Source: an uncultured Saprospiraceae bacterium (lineage in GTDB: Bacteria > Bacteroidota > Bacteroidia > Chitinophagales > Saprospiraceae). Taken from it: 64,000 nucleotides of DNA. A model generated the notes under the pieces. It was given only the letters and a program-made list of their open reading frames with translations, did not search any database and was not told where the DNA came from. A program made the position numbers and the translations under genes. The DNA lies in NCBI GenBank assembly GCA_937942435.1, contig CALDEM010000014.1:62001-126000 (forward strand), read 5' to 3'. Within the stretch, counting starts at the first letter, position 1. Each line of letters starts with the position of its first letter. Of the stretch, positions 32,893 through 42,185 are shown one piece after another.

Positions 32893-34308
32893 CTAAACCT
32901 CCTCATCCTGAGTATGTATATCACTCGCTCGTCCTCTTTGAATCAGTAGCGCCTTCTTTCTAAAAAACCTGAGAAAGCCATCAGCACCCATACGAGAACC
33001 GTTTAACCCAGATTCTTTGAACGAGTTTTTCTCTGCATCAAAGACTTGATTGGTAAGGCTTGCATCATTGATACTGATACCTCCGGCATCTATCTGTGAT
33101 GCAACTTGACAAGCCATTTCTTCATTAGCTCCGAAAACAGAAGCTGACAGTCCATAGATAGAATCATTGGCTAGCTCAATCGCTTCTTCAACATTTTCAA
33201 ATGCCATAACGGGTAACACAGGTCCAAAGGTCTCCTCTGTCATGAGGTCCATGGTATGGTCTACACCAGTGACAATGGTCGGCTTGAGCCAAAGACCTCC
33301 ATTTATATTTTCTACTTGGCCTCCAGTATGGATCTTAGCTCCTTTAGATATAGCATCTTCTAACTGGGCTACAATTGTATCTGCTTGTTTTTCAAATATG
33401 AGTGGACCTAGTGTACCACCTTTTTCATAATCACTATTTAGAGTAGTAGCGTTAACTTTCTCCGTAAGTACTTTTAAAAATTGACTGTAAATATCTTTGT
33501 GAACATAAAGACGCTCAAGGGATTGACAAGCTTGGCCCGTGGCTCCTGCGCAAGACCTGATGACCGCATCAGTTGTTATGTCTATGTCTGCATCTGCAAG
33601 TATAATCGCCGGATCTTTTCCACCTAATTCTAAGAAGGCTGGGATAAACCGCTCTGCACATCGAGCACCGATCTTCTTACCAGTAGCAACACTACCTGTA
33701 AAGCAGATCGCATCGGAGTTATCAACAACTGCCTTACCAGACTCGGCACCTCCTCTTACGATTGATAATACATCTGATAATCCTGGGACTTGATGGATAC
33801 AGTCGTCAAGTGGATCCATAAACCGTGGCGTAACTTCACTCGGCTTTAGCAAAACGGTACAGCCAGCAAGTAGCGCTGGCACTGTATCTATGAGTGCTAA
33901 TAGCATTGGAAAGTTCCAAGGGCTGATCACACCAACTACATGATAAGGGACTCTCTCTTGCTTGATCTGAACGGTGGGATTAGTGACAGAGGTTCGTGTT
34001 TCTTCACTTCCGAGTAGATACTTAACAGAATAGCATCTCCCTCTGATTAATCCGATCACTCCTTCTATCTCTATGTGCGAGATCTTTCTTCTACCAGTGT
34101 CAATTGATAATTGGTCGAAGAGCTCATCTTTCTTTTCTTCTATTGTCGCTGCTAACTTTAGCAGTACTTCGATCCGATGATCGGTACCATTGGTAAGCCA
34201 CTCTTTTTGATTTGCCCTGAGGGTAGACGCTTTATGACTTACTTGCTCTGCGGAGTCTACTTCAAGGGTATAATCGTATCGACCATTGCGCGGATTTCTA
34301 ATCTGCAT
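32893..34308 (-). CDS. NAD(P)-dependent aldehyde dehydrogenase (semialdehyde dehydrogenase-like)
   Basis: A 471-residue ALDH-superfamily enzyme. ISPWNFPMLLALIDTVPALLAGCTVLLKPSE binds the cofactor; FLELGGKDPAIIL carries the catalytic glutamate region; GATGQACQSLERLYV has the nucleophilic cysteine. MTEETFGPVLPVMAF and the C-terminal DASLTNQVFDAEKNSFKESG are typical of the cytoplasmic semialdehyde-oxidising subgroup. It overlaps the MFS gene by 11 nt (ATG at 34308 inside its end), so the two are coupled. Together with the VOC gene at 35535 they form an operon under operator 9. It oxidises an aldehyde product of the pathway to an acid. Confidence 0.9.
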   Translation of the reverse strand: MQIRNPRNGRYDYTLEVDSAEQVSHKASTLRANQKEWLTNGTDHRIEVLLKLAATIEEKKDELFDQLSIDTGRRKISHIEIEGVIGLIRGRCYSVKYLLGSEETRTSVTNPTVQIKQERVPYHVVGVISPWNFPMLLALIDTVPALLAGCTVLLKPSEVTPRFMDPLDDCIHQVPGLSDVLSIVRGGAESGKAVVDNSDAICFTGSVATGKKIGARCAERFIPAFLELGGKDPAIILADADIDITTDAVIRSCAGATGQACQSLERLYVHKDIYSQFLKVLTEKVNATTLNSDYEKGGTLGPLIFEKQADTIVAQLEDAISKGAKIHTGGQVENINGGLWLKPTIVTGVDHTMDLMTEETFGPVLPVMAFENVEEAIELANDSIYGLSASVFGANEEMACQVASQIDAGGISINDASLTNQVFDAEKNSFKESGLNGSRMGADGFLRFFRKKALLIQRGRASDIHTQDEEV

Positions 34309-35509
34309 ATTCTAATTTCTCTTTGGCTATGGGTTTTATAAATATAGAAAGTGCAAGTGATATAGCTAAGAAGACAACTACGGCTGTAAAGCTTGCAGCG
34401 TATGACCCTGTCCTATCCGATATCAATCCAGACAACCAGATGCCTAGCCCCGCACCCAAACTTTCAAATGTTGATATCGTACCACCTATTTTTCCAGCAG
34501 CGTTCACGCCAAATACTGTGATGATGATATAGTTAATCAAGGTATATAATCCACCCCAGCCGATTGCAAATATCGGGATGGCATACCAGACGATATCTTT
34601 ACTGTTCATAGATAACATCAGCGTGCCTACTAACATGATAGCTACCTGTATTCTAAATAGTGTGTATTTGTTTATGAAGTCTGTTAAAACGCCAGAAAGT
34701 AGTTTAGAAAAAAGCATAAGTATAGACATGAAGCCCAATGCATTGACAGCAGTGGCTGCATCATAACCCATCTCTCTGATAAATAAAAATAAGTTTCCAA
34801 ATACGCCCATCACACCATAATATGTGAAGAAGCCGATGATAGATAGAAACCAAAACTCTTTCATCTTCAAAGCATCTTTAAAAGTTACTTCTACTAAGTC
34901 GTCCGTAGCACTCTTTCCATTTTCTTCGACCTTTGCGTCTCTTAGGAAGATCCACACCAGCAAAAGCACAAAAAGTGGTATCAAGGCTTCATACTGAAAT
35001 GCTCCTCTCCAATCATTACTTTCCAAAAGCCACTTGGCTATACGAGGCATCACGAGACCAGCCATACTTGTACCTGCAAGTGCTATACCGATGGCGGTAC
35101 CGCGCATCTTGCTGACGCGTTGAGAAACCATGATGATTACAGGTAGTGTGCCAGCAGTAGCTAATGCCAACGCAAACCCTACATGTATGCCATACATGTG
35201 CGTACTTGATGAAATCAGACTGTAGAGATATATACAAGTTGACATAAGTAGCAACCCAAAAGTGATTGCCTTTTTAACACCGTACTTATCAATCACAGCA
35301 CCCATAAAAGGCATAATCAAAGCAGCGATACCTAGATTTAGAAAATCGCGAAATTTTAATTCACTCTTTGACCAATCAAAAGCATTGATCAGTTCATCAT
35401 CAAATACTTGCAGCCCGGTAAATGTTAATCCTTGGGTACAGATTAAGATAACAACGCCTAAGAGGGATATACCCAATATGCCTTTAAGATCATTCCATTT
35501 TACGTTCAT
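34298..35509 (-). CDS. MFS transporter, monocarboxylate/OFA-like
   Basis: A 403-residue inner membrane protein with about 12 transmembrane segments. The helix 2-3 loop FMGAVIDKYGVKKAITFGL and the helix 4-5 region PVIIMVSQRVSKMRGTAIGIALAGTSMAGLVMP resemble the oxalate/formate antiporter and monocarboxylate transporter group. Its C-terminus overlaps the ALDH start, and it follows the group B VOC gene by 25 nt. A paralogue is at 50872-52131. It probably moves a carboxylate substrate or product; direction is unknown. Confidence 0.86.
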   Translation of the reverse strand: MNVKWNDLKGILGISLLGVVILICTQGLTFTGLQVFDDELINAFDWSKSELKFRDFLNLGIAALIMPFMGAVIDKYGVKKAITFGLLLMSTCIYLYSLISSSTHMYGIHVGFALALATAGTLPVIIMVSQRVSKMRGTAIGIALAGTSMAGLVMPRIAKWLLESNDWRGAFQYEALIPLFVLLLVWIFLRDAKVEENGKSATDDLVEVTFKDALKMKEFWFLSIIGFFTYYGVMGVFGNLFLFIREMGYDAATAVNALGFMSILMLFSKLLSGVLTDFINKYTLFRIQVAIMLVGTLMLSMNSKDIVWYAIPIFAIGWGGLYTLINYIIITVFGVNAAGKIGGTISTFESLGAGLGIWLSGLISDRTGSYAASFTAVVVFLAISLALSIFIKPIAKEKLEYAD

Positions 35510-35534
35510 AACATATGAGGTTGATGATTAGAGT

Positions 35535-36539
35535 TTAATTTAATTTTTCAAATACTTCAATGATAAAACCATTTGGCGCAAGCATCGTCATGATGTTTAC
35601 TCTTCCAAATATGGGACTTGTATATTCTGCCGGTCCAGAGATGATGCTTGTTCCAAACTTCTCTGCATTAGTTTTTACTTGAGCGATGTCTCTGGTTTCT
35701 AATGTCCAGGCGCCCAAACCATTGTTGGGTATGCGAGGAGCTACTCCCGTATCGATTGTCTCTGATTCTCTAAAATCCAAAAATAGAAAGTGATTTTGCG
35801 TGGTACCTTTGGCATAGACCAGCGCAAAACGAAAAGGTACCCCTTCTTCTATACCCAAAGCAGACCCAGGAGAAGCTTCCCAAGTTCTATCAGCCCTTAA
35901 CTCAAGATCTAAAACATCTAATAAGAAAGATAGAAAGTGATCGGAGTTTTTGATGACTTGTGCAGAATACCCAGGACCACCTTGTTTAGAGATAGGATCG
36001 TAAGGAGCCAACTGAGGTACTCCATCACCTCTCTCGATACCAACGCAGTGTACATAGTCAGGACCTTTGTAGATAGTCTCCCAGTATCGATACTCAGTAC
36101 CATCCGGTCTAGGGATAGCACCTTCTTGCATAGGTGCCATCGCCTGGATACCAAGACCGTCTAATTTGCTATCAAGTGCTACCTGTGCAGCATTAGGAAA
36201 GCCCAGTGAGAAAGGGCCAAGTTCTAAAGAGTCATAGGATGCATGTATATGAGGGTGCTTCTTTTTAAAGACCAACAGCCTCAGTTGTATAAGGCTAGGT
36301 ACCTCTTTGCGATGCAGATGGTAGAAGGCATAGTCTAATCCTTCAGGGAGATCCCAGATCTTCTGTTGCATGAGCCTTTGCTGATCAGTTAGGCCGATGG
36401 GTCCGTCTAACGTCATACCCATGCCGTCTACATAAAAAGTTTTGATTCCTTCTATGTCGTTGGTACAGAGGGTAGCTGTATGTAGATAACCACATAGCCC
36501 AGTATCATTTGCGCCACTTGCTAATGGATCTTTACTCAT
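35535..36539 (-). CDS. Two-domain VOC protein, group B
   Basis: A 334-residue paralogue of 11195-12190. Modules start at GYLHTATLCTNDIEGIKTFYVDGMGM, where H20 is in the position of a possible metal ligand, and at PGYSAQVIKNSDHFLSFLLDVLDL. The end GFIIEVFEKLN has the final glutamate. Shared segments with the paralogue include GPDYVHCVGIERG, ASPGSALGIEEG and IPNNGLGAW. The paralogue has N where this copy has H in the first strand (LNTAT versus LHTAT), so the two may differ in metal binding. It heads the VOC-MFS-ALDH operon and is divergent from the group A VOC gene at 36691, with operator 9 between. Confidence 0.87.
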   Translation of the reverse strand: MSKDPLASGANDTGLCGYLHTATLCTNDIEGIKTFYVDGMGMTLDGPIGLTDQQRLMQQKIWDLPEGLDYAFYHLHRKEVPSLIQLRLLVFKKKHPHIHASYDSLELGPFSLGFPNAAQVALDSKLDGLGIQAMAPMQEGAIPRPDGTEYRYWETIYKGPDYVHCVGIERGDGVPQLAPYDPISKQGGPGYSAQVIKNSDHFLSFLLDVLDLELRADRTWEASPGSALGIEEGVPFRFALVYAKGTTQNHFLFLDFRESETIDTGVAPRIPNNGLGAWTLETRDIAQVKTNAEKFGTSIISGPAEYTSPIFGRVNIMTMLAPNGFIIEVFEKLN

Positions 36540-36640
36540 GCGATGATTTGTTCGTGCTTAAGATAGACTGATTCATGAAAGACCTGAGTTCTGTCATCTA
36601 TTACATTTATAGAGAAAGTATTCTCTCTCAATTTATCAAA

Positions 36641-36663
36641 AATAGTTAACTTAGTTAACTATT
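36641..36663. promoter_or_regulatory. Operator palindrome, site 9
   Basis: AATAGTTAA, 5 nt, TTAACTATT: a perfect 9-bp inverted repeat, identical in its arms to site 1. It lies in the 151-bp divergent region between the VOC-MFS-ALDH operon (-) and the large VOC-HMGL-LeuCD operon (+). A TAATTTG stretch at 36663-36669 may be the rightward -7 box. Confidence 0.78.
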
Positions 36664-36690
36664 AATTTGCTTAATAACTTATAACCTCCA

Positions 36691-37710
36691 TTGATAACCG
36701 AAGAGATCAGAAAGGGATTGATTGATTTTGAAGCTGATATATCGGACTCTTTCACTATAAAAGGATTTCACGAGGTGCTCATATCGGTTCGGGATATTAG
36801 GCAAGCCTCAGGGTTTTATCAGCAGATATCAGGATGGGAGGAGGTGGCTACTTATGATACAGGAGTGGATCAACTGGCCATGTGGGGAGTCGACTCCGCT
36901 GCATCTGCTCAAGAAGCTCTTCTGGTTAGCTCAGGAGTTACAAGCGGCCATACACGATTGATACAGTTTCACGATGTAGATCAACAACCGATACGAGCCA
37001 ATAGCCAATCTTGGGATACTGGAGGTATCTATGATTTAGATGTTAGAAGTTCTGATCTTGATGCATCATACTCAACTCTTCAGGCCGCCGGTTGGTCAGG
37101 ATTTAGCAGACCATTGAGATATGAGTTTGGAAAGTTTCACGTAAGTGAGATTCTTATGAAGGGCCCAGACGATGTAGTGCTGGCGATCATCCAAAGACAT
37201 CAACCTCCTTTAGAAGGGTTTCCGCATATGAAAAAACTGAGTCATGTCTTTAACTCGTCGCAAGTAGTAAAAGACATGAAGGTTGCCAAGGACTTTTATA
37301 TCAATAAGCTCGGTTTCAAAATCTATGTTGAGCATATCTTACAGGGTTCTGAACAGGATGAAAATCTATTTGGTATGCCGAGTAATCTTTATGATAAGAT
37401 TACGAGACATATATGTATCCTTCATCCAGAAGGCATCAATGCGGGTTCGATTGAGTTGATTCATTTTGAAGGAGCAGAAGGGCAAGATTTTTCAGCGACT
37501 GCTCAACCGCCACATCTTGGTATCATGGGTCTACGGTTTCCAATCAAGGGGTTGACTCACTTGAGAGAGAGAATGATAAGAGAGGATGTAACGATAGTTA
37601 GTGATATGGCTGCAGTGATGATTGAGCCTTACGGCAAATGCAACTGTCTCATTATAAAATCTCCCGATGGTGCTTGGCTTGAATTTGTAGAATTGGAAAA
37701 TATCGAGTAG
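36691..37710 (+). CDS. Two-domain VOC protein, group A
   Basis: A 339-residue protein starting with TTG at 36691; no ATG or GTG is available before the first VOC strand, and the length fits the group A paralogues. Modules start at IKGFHEVLISVRDIRQASGFYQQ and at FNSSQVVKDMKVAKDFYINKLGF, with WDTGGIYDLDVR in the first and AWLEFVELENIE at the end. It is the first gene of the longest operon of the window. Together with 8433-9443 it shares the motif ERHRPAL/QRHQPPL after the first module. Reaction unknown; it may prepare the substrate for the hydrolases encoded downstream. Confidence 0.86.
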   Translation: MITEEIRKGLIDFEADISDSFTIKGFHEVLISVRDIRQASGFYQQISGWEEVATYDTGVDQLAMWGVDSAASAQEALLVSSGVTSGHTRLIQFHDVDQQPIRANSQSWDTGGIYDLDVRSSDLDASYSTLQAAGWSGFSRPLRYEFGKFHVSEILMKGPDDVVLAIIQRHQPPLEGFPHMKKLSHVFNSSQVVKDMKVAKDFYINKLGFKIYVEHILQGSEQDENLFGMPSNLYDKITRHICILHPEGINAGSIELIHFEGAEGQDFSATAQPPHLGIMGLRFPIKGLTHLRERMIREDVTIVSDMAAVMIEPYGKCNCLIIKSPDGAWLEFVELENIE

Positions 37711-37748
37711 TTATAATGGTTTGTCAGTAGGAATAAGAAGAGAATATA

Positions 37749-38660
37749 TTGAAGCAACAAAAGATAATATTAGAAGAACAAGGACTGAGAGATGGGATTC
37801 AGAATCTTGATGTCTTGTTTTCTACAGAACAGAAAGTAAAACTCATAGACCGCGTTGTTGATGCGGGCATCAAGAGGATCCAGATAGCATCTTTTGTCCA
37901 TCCTCGACTTGTGCCACAGATGGCAGATGCCGAGGAGGTTTGCAAAGCAGTCAATAAGAAAGATGATGTCATCTACAGCGGCCTTGTCCTTAATGAGCGA
38001 GGCGTACAAAGAGGCATCGACGCTGGCTTAGATCATCTGGCCTGTTCTATCTCTTCAAGTGATACGCATAGTCAGAAGAACGCAAGAAAGAACCTTGCAG
38101 AAGCAAAGGCTGCTTTTCAAGCAATGGTTAATATGTGTAAAGATCATGGCCTTGTGACAAGAGGTGGGATACAGTGTGCCTTTGGTTGTCGGTATGAAGG
38201 CGTGATCTCTCCAGACCATGTCTTGGATATGGTAAAGCATCACCTTGATTGTGGTATCGATGAGTTGGCAATAGCAGACTCAACAGGTATGGCCAATCCA
38301 TTACAATTAGAAAAGTTAATGACCAAAATTGTGGAAGTTGCAGAAGGCATACCTGTTATCCTTCATCTTCACAACACTGAGAACAAAGGCTTTGCAAATG
38401 TATACGCCGGGATAAGAGCGGGTGTAAGAATATTTGATACAGCATTTGGTGGACTCGGCGGATGTCCATTTATAAAAAGTGCAACTGGCAATATCGCTAC
38501 CGAAGACACTGCGCACATGCTTCATCAAATGGGACATGAGACTGGTGTTGATATTAGAAAGATGGCAGACATCGCTAGCGATCTTTCTAAACAATTGGGT
38601 TATAAACTATCAGGTGCTATGTATACACTTTATCAAGAAAGCGATATCAAAATAATCTAA
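37749..38660 (+). CDS. HMG-CoA-lyase-like enzyme
   Basis: A 303-residue TIM-barrel protein starting with TTG at 37749. The features of HMG-CoA lyase are all there: LRDGIQN (R14, D15), HLHNTENKG (H206, H208 as metal ligands), and the signature GGLGGCPF with C239. The family cleaves 3-hydroxy-3-methylglutaryl-CoA to acetyl-CoA and acetoacetate; relatives cleave similar tertiary 3-hydroxy-3-methylacyl-CoA esters. The LeuC-like gene overlaps its stop by one base. In this context a better substrate would be a citramalyl-CoA-like ester, giving pyruvate and an acyl-CoA (inference). Leucine catabolism genes that normally accompany HMG-CoA lyase are absent. Confidence 0.9.
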   Translation: MKQQKIILEEQGLRDGIQNLDVLFSTEQKVKLIDRVVDAGIKRIQIASFVHPRLVPQMADAEEVCKAVNKKDDVIYSGLVLNERGVQRGIDAGLDHLACSISSSDTHSQKNARKNLAEAKAAFQAMVNMCKDHGLVTRGGIQCAFGCRYEGVISPDHVLDMVKHHLDCGIDELAIADSTGMANPLQLEKLMTKIVEVAEGIPVILHLHNTENKGFANVYAGIRAGVRIFDTAFGGLGGCPFIKSATGNIATEDTAHMLHQMGHETGVDIRKMADIASDLSKQLGYKLSGAMYTLYQESDIKII

Positions 38661-39892
38661 TGGGACAGACGGTAAGTGAAAAGATAATATCGCGGCACAT
38701 TGGCCGGTCTGTCGGAGCAGGAGATCTTGTAGTGACACCAGTAGATGGCGTGATGGCTACAGATACAACAGCGCCATTAGCATTGAAGGCTTTTGAAAAA
38801 ATGGGAGGGACTAAAGTTTTTGATCCCACAAAGTGTGCACTTGTATTAGACCATGCAGTGCCACCACCTAATGAGCGTATCGCCAACTTACATAAGATGA
38901 TGCGGGCGTTTGCAGCGGAGCAAGGGATGCGATTATTTGAGATCGGAGAAGGCATCTGTCATCAAGTGATGATAGAGAATGCTTATGTCAAGCCGGGGGA
39001 TATCTTCATAGGTGCTGACTCACATACGCCTACCTATGGAGCTGTCAATGCCATGGCCAGTGGGGTAGGATCAACTGATCTTGCAGCAACGATGATGACA
39101 GGTAAGATATGGTTGAAAGTGCCTGAGTCTATTAAGATCATCTGCAATGGACAATTACAAACTGGTGTTAGTGCAAAAGATCTGATCCTTTACTTAGTTG
39201 GAAAGATCACGATCTCTGGTGCTACTTACAAGTCTGTAGAATTTGAAGGCGAAGCATTTGAAGGAATGACTGTAGCTTCCAGAATGACCATAGCCAATAT
39301 GGTAGCTGAGATGGGTGGTAAGACCGCTATTGTCAATCCAAAAGGGTTAGAACTTGACTATGACTTCGATCCTATCTATCCAGATCATGATGCGCACTAT
39401 GTGGATACATTTGAGTTTGATGTTTCTAACCTTGAACCTCAAGTAGCCGCCCCAGAATCTCCGGACAATGTGGTCAACATCAGCCAGCATGCTGGCCAGG
39501 AGATCAACTATGCATTTATTGGTACTTGTTGTAATGGAAGATTAGAAGACCTACAAGCTGCTGCACAAATATTAAAAGGAAAAAGAATAAAGTCAGGAGT
39601 TAGGATGGTCATCGGGCCCGCCTCTAAAAATGTGATGTTAGAAGCCATGAATGATGGGACATTGCAAATACTAATGAATGCAGGAGCATCTATCATAACG
39701 CCAGGATGTGGCCCATGTGTTGGAACGCACCAAGGTGTCCCAGGCAATGATGAAGTAGTAATTTCAGCTGCCAATCGAAACTTCAGAGGCCGTATGGGCA
39801 ATCCAAATTCTAATATTTTTCTGGCTGCACCTGCAACAGTTGCCGCAAGTGCATTGGCTGGATGTATCACTAACCCAAAAGAGTTTTTATAA
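38660..39892 (+). CDS. Aconitase-superfamily hydratase large subunit (LeuC/DmdA-like), second copy
   Basis: A 410-residue protein of the short LeuC/homoaconitase/dimethylmaleate-hydratase type. The Fe-S cysteines are C290 in GTCCNGR and C350 and C353 in TPGCGPCVG; IGADSHTPTYGAVNAMASGVGSTD is the family signature. It overlaps the HMGL stop (TAATG) and its small subunit gene follows 10 nt later, so the three are co-translated. It is the more canonical of the two local hydratases. 2,3-Dimethylmaleate hydratase of nicotinate fermentation and citraconate hydratase are the closest known chemistries for such stand-alone catabolic pairs (established families; assignment here inferred). Confidence 0.9.
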   Translation: MGQTVSEKIISRHIGRSVGAGDLVVTPVDGVMATDTTAPLALKAFEKMGGTKVFDPTKCALVLDHAVPPPNERIANLHKMMRAFAAEQGMRLFEIGEGICHQVMIENAYVKPGDIFIGADSHTPTYGAVNAMASGVGSTDLAATMMTGKIWLKVPESIKIICNGQLQTGVSAKDLILYLVGKITISGATYKSVEFEGEAFEGMTVASRMTIANMVAEMGGKTAIVNPKGLELDYDFDPIYPDHDAHYVDTFEFDVSNLEPQVAAPESPDNVVNISQHAGQEINYAFIGTCCNGRLEDLQAAAQILKGKRIKSGVRMVIGPASKNVMLEAMNDGTLQILMNAGASIITPGCGPCVGTHQGVPGNDEVVISAANRNFRGRMGNPNSNIFLAAPATVAASALAGCITNPKEFL

Positions 39893-39902
39893 TTAGAAGT
39901 TT

Positions 39903-40385
39903 ATGGTACACGTATACGGAGATAATGTAGATACAGATCGTATCATACCTGGTAAGTACACTAAGACATTAGACCTTTCTACTTTGGCTGATCATGTTTT
40001 AGAAGACTTAGACCCAGATTTTAGACACAATGTAAAGGATGGAGACATCCTCATCGCAGGAGAAAACTTTGGTTGTGGATCGAGTAGAGAACAAGCACCT
40101 ATAGCACTAAAGCAGTGTGGTCTTTCTTGCATCGTTGCAGATTATTTCGCAAGGATATTTTATCGCAACGCTATCAACATCGGTCTTCCGATACTAGAGA
40201 TAGGAAACCATGATATAGAAAAAGGGGATGATATAGAAGTAGATATAGAACAAGGTGTAGTTACCAACAAGACAAAAGGTAAGACATACCAAGCGACTCA
40301 ACTTCCACAGGTGATGATAGATATCTTAGAAGAAGGAGGCTTGGTGGATTATTTAAAAAAACACGGAGACTACCAATTATCATGA
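39903..40385 (+). CDS. Aconitase-superfamily hydratase small subunit (LeuD/DmdB-like), second copy
   Basis: A 160-residue swivel domain with YGDNVDTDRIIPGKY at the start, the canonical loop FGCGSSREQAP at 56-66 and IVADYFARIFYRNAINIGLP at 77-96. Unlike the first copy, all loop residues of active LeuD-type subunits are kept. It pairs with 38660-39892. Its last bases overlap the start of the CMD gene (ATGA), which ties the next step to it. Length and loop match the archaeal-type LeuD/DmdB rather than the 200-residue enterobacterial LeuD. Confidence 0.9.
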   Translation: MVHVYGDNVDTDRIIPGKYTKTLDLSTLADHVLEDLDPDFRHNVKDGDILIAGENFGCGSSREQAPIALKQCGLSCIVADYFARIFYRNAINIGLPILEIGNHDIEKGDDIEVDIEQGVVTNKTKGKTYQATQLPQVMIDILEEGGLVDYLKKHGDYQLS

Positions 40386-40942
40386 GCAGAGTTGCACCAA
40401 GAAAGGATATACAAGAAGCAGGCTTAGGCCCTCTTTTTGCAAAGGGTAAAGAGATCATGGGGTTTGAAACCATGGATGGTTTGATCATGGCACATCAACC
40501 AGAGATGCTTAAGGCATCAACGAGTATGATCATCAGTGTTTTGCAAAAAGGAACTGTGGACCCTGGATTGAAAAGATTGATGGGATATATATGTAGCACA
40601 GCCAGCGGATGTACTTACTGTTCTGCTCATACTAATTATACTGCTCGATTCTATGATGTTGATGAGCAGAAGATGAAAGAGGTTTGGGACTACGAATCAA
40701 GTAGACTATTTGCAGATGCAGAGAAAGCAGCGATTCATCTCGCTAAGCAATCATCATCTTTCCCAAATGAAACGACCGATGAAGATTTTGAGAGATTAAG
40801 ACTTCACTTTAGTGAAGAAGAGATTGTAGAGTTAGTATTCACTATTTCAGCCTATGCTTTCTTAAATCGATTCAATAGTACGATGCAGACGAGCTTAGAA
40901 GATGCTCCCAAAGTTGCATTTGAAAAAATGAAAAAGAAATAA
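40382..40942 (+). CDS. Carboxymuconolactone decarboxylase / AhpD-like family protein
   Basis: A 186-residue alpha-helical protein. GCTYCSAHT at 76-84 holds the CxxC (C77, C80) and H83 of the CMD/AhpD fold. Members act as decarboxylases without cofactor or as thiol-dependent peroxidases; a CxxC plus histidine favours the AhpD-like peroxidase or oxidoreductase type. It overlaps LeuD by 4 nt and CaiB by 1 nt, so it is embedded in the pathway operon. It may decarboxylate a side chain or protect the Fe-S hydratase next door from peroxide; both are inference. Confidence 0.86.
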   Translation: MSRVAPRKDIQEAGLGPLFAKGKEIMGFETMDGLIMAHQPEMLKASTSMIISVLQKGTVDPGLKRLMGYICSTASGCTYCSAHTNYTARFYDVDEQKMKEVWDYESSRLFADAEKAAIHLAKQSSSFPNETTDEDFERLRLHFSEEEIVELVFTISAYAFLNRFNSTMQTSLEDAPKVAFEKMKKK

Positions 40943-42111
40943 TGATATTAGAAGGTTTACGTGTTTTAGAATTTACACATGCTGTCATGGGCCCATGTGC
41001 AGGTATGATGTTGGCAGACAATGGTGCTGATGTTATTCTAGTTGAGCCTACGGATGGAAGTAGTACAAGAAGGTTGAAAGGATTTGGCACTGGGTATTTT
41101 TCATTTTACAATCGTAATAAAAAGAGCCTTGCTATTAATCTAAAATCTCCTGAGGGATTACAGATCATCTATGACTTAGCAAAGAGTACAGACATAATAG
41201 TTGAAAACTTTGGCCCTGGTACGATGGATCGATTGGGTCTTGGATATGAAAAACTAAAAGAGATTAATGAATCTATCATCTATTGTAGCCTTAAGGGATT
41301 CTTAAGTGGCCCTTATGAGAAGCGCCATGCCATGGATGAAGTAGTGCAGATGATGGGCGGTATGGCATATATGACGGGTAGGAGTGGAGATCCACTTCGC
41401 GCAGGCACTTCAGCGATAGATATCACTGGCGGCATGTTTGGATATATAGGTATTCTACAAGCGCTATATGAAAAAGAAAAAACTGGAAAAGGTGCTTTTG
41501 TAAAAGCTTCACTATATGAGACTTGTACATTCTTAGTGGGTCAGCATATGGCCTACCAATCACAAGTTGACTATCCGATACCGCCTATGCCAGAGCGAGT
41601 AAGTGCTTGGTCGATATATCGGATCTTTGAAACCCAAGATCAAGACAAGATCTTCATCGGTATCATAAGTGATAAACACTGGGTGAGATTTTGTGATGCA
41701 TTTGAGTGGATAGATTGGAAGGAAAATGCACGCCTTGCAACTAATAATCAACGGATTGATGAGCGAGAATGGTTTATTCCAGAATTAGAACAGCGCATGT
41801 CAGAATTTACAAAAGAAGAGATTATAAAACGTTGTGACAAGAACAGCATTCCCTTTGCACCAATTACACAACCCAAAGATCTTTATGAAGATCTACAACT
41901 CAATGAAGGCAATAGTTTAATGCCTATTAAAATGAGAAATGGGGAATACGCAAAGCTTCCAAAGTTTCCATTGGAATACAATGGCACAAGAATTGAAAAA
42001 CGTTTTGACCCACCTATAATAGGAGATGCTGTGCGATCATTACTACAGGAACTCAACTACTCTGATGAGCAAATCGGGGCATTGGAAAGTAAACAAGTGA
42101 TCAAGACTTAA
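40942..42111 (+). CDS. CaiB/BaiF family CoA-transferase (class III)
   Basis: A 389-residue protein. LEGLRVLEFTHAVMGPCAGMMLADNGADVILVE is the standard N-terminus; YNRNKKSLAINLKSPEG and NFGPGTMDRLGLGYEKL follow. The catalytic aspartate is D132 in HAMDEVVQMMGG. Class III transferases move CoA from a small acyl-CoA to a carboxylate substrate without ATP. It overlaps the CMD gene by one base. In the proposed route it would activate the alkylmalate produced by LeuCD for the HMGL-like lyase, as succinyl-CoA:citramalate transferases do in other bacteria (inference). Confidence 0.92.
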   Translation: MILEGLRVLEFTHAVMGPCAGMMLADNGADVILVEPTDGSSTRRLKGFGTGYFSFYNRNKKSLAINLKSPEGLQIIYDLAKSTDIIVENFGPGTMDRLGLGYEKLKEINESIIYCSLKGFLSGPYEKRHAMDEVVQMMGGMAYMTGRSGDPLRAGTSAIDITGGMFGYIGILQALYEKEKTGKGAFVKASLYETCTFLVGQHMAYQSQVDYPIPPMPERVSAWSIYRIFETQDQDKIFIGIISDKHWVRFCDAFEWIDWKENARLATNNQRIDEREWFIPELEQRMSEFTKEEIIKRCDKNSIPFAPITQPKDLYEDLQLNEGNSLMPIKMRNGEYAKLPKFPLEYNGTRIEKRFDPPIIGDAVRSLLQELNYSDEQIGALESKQVIKT

Positions 42112-42185
42112 AGATAGAATTGTACACTTCTGCTGATTTGAAAAAGGAATTCATAATTTGGTTGAAAGAAAGAATAAATAACTAG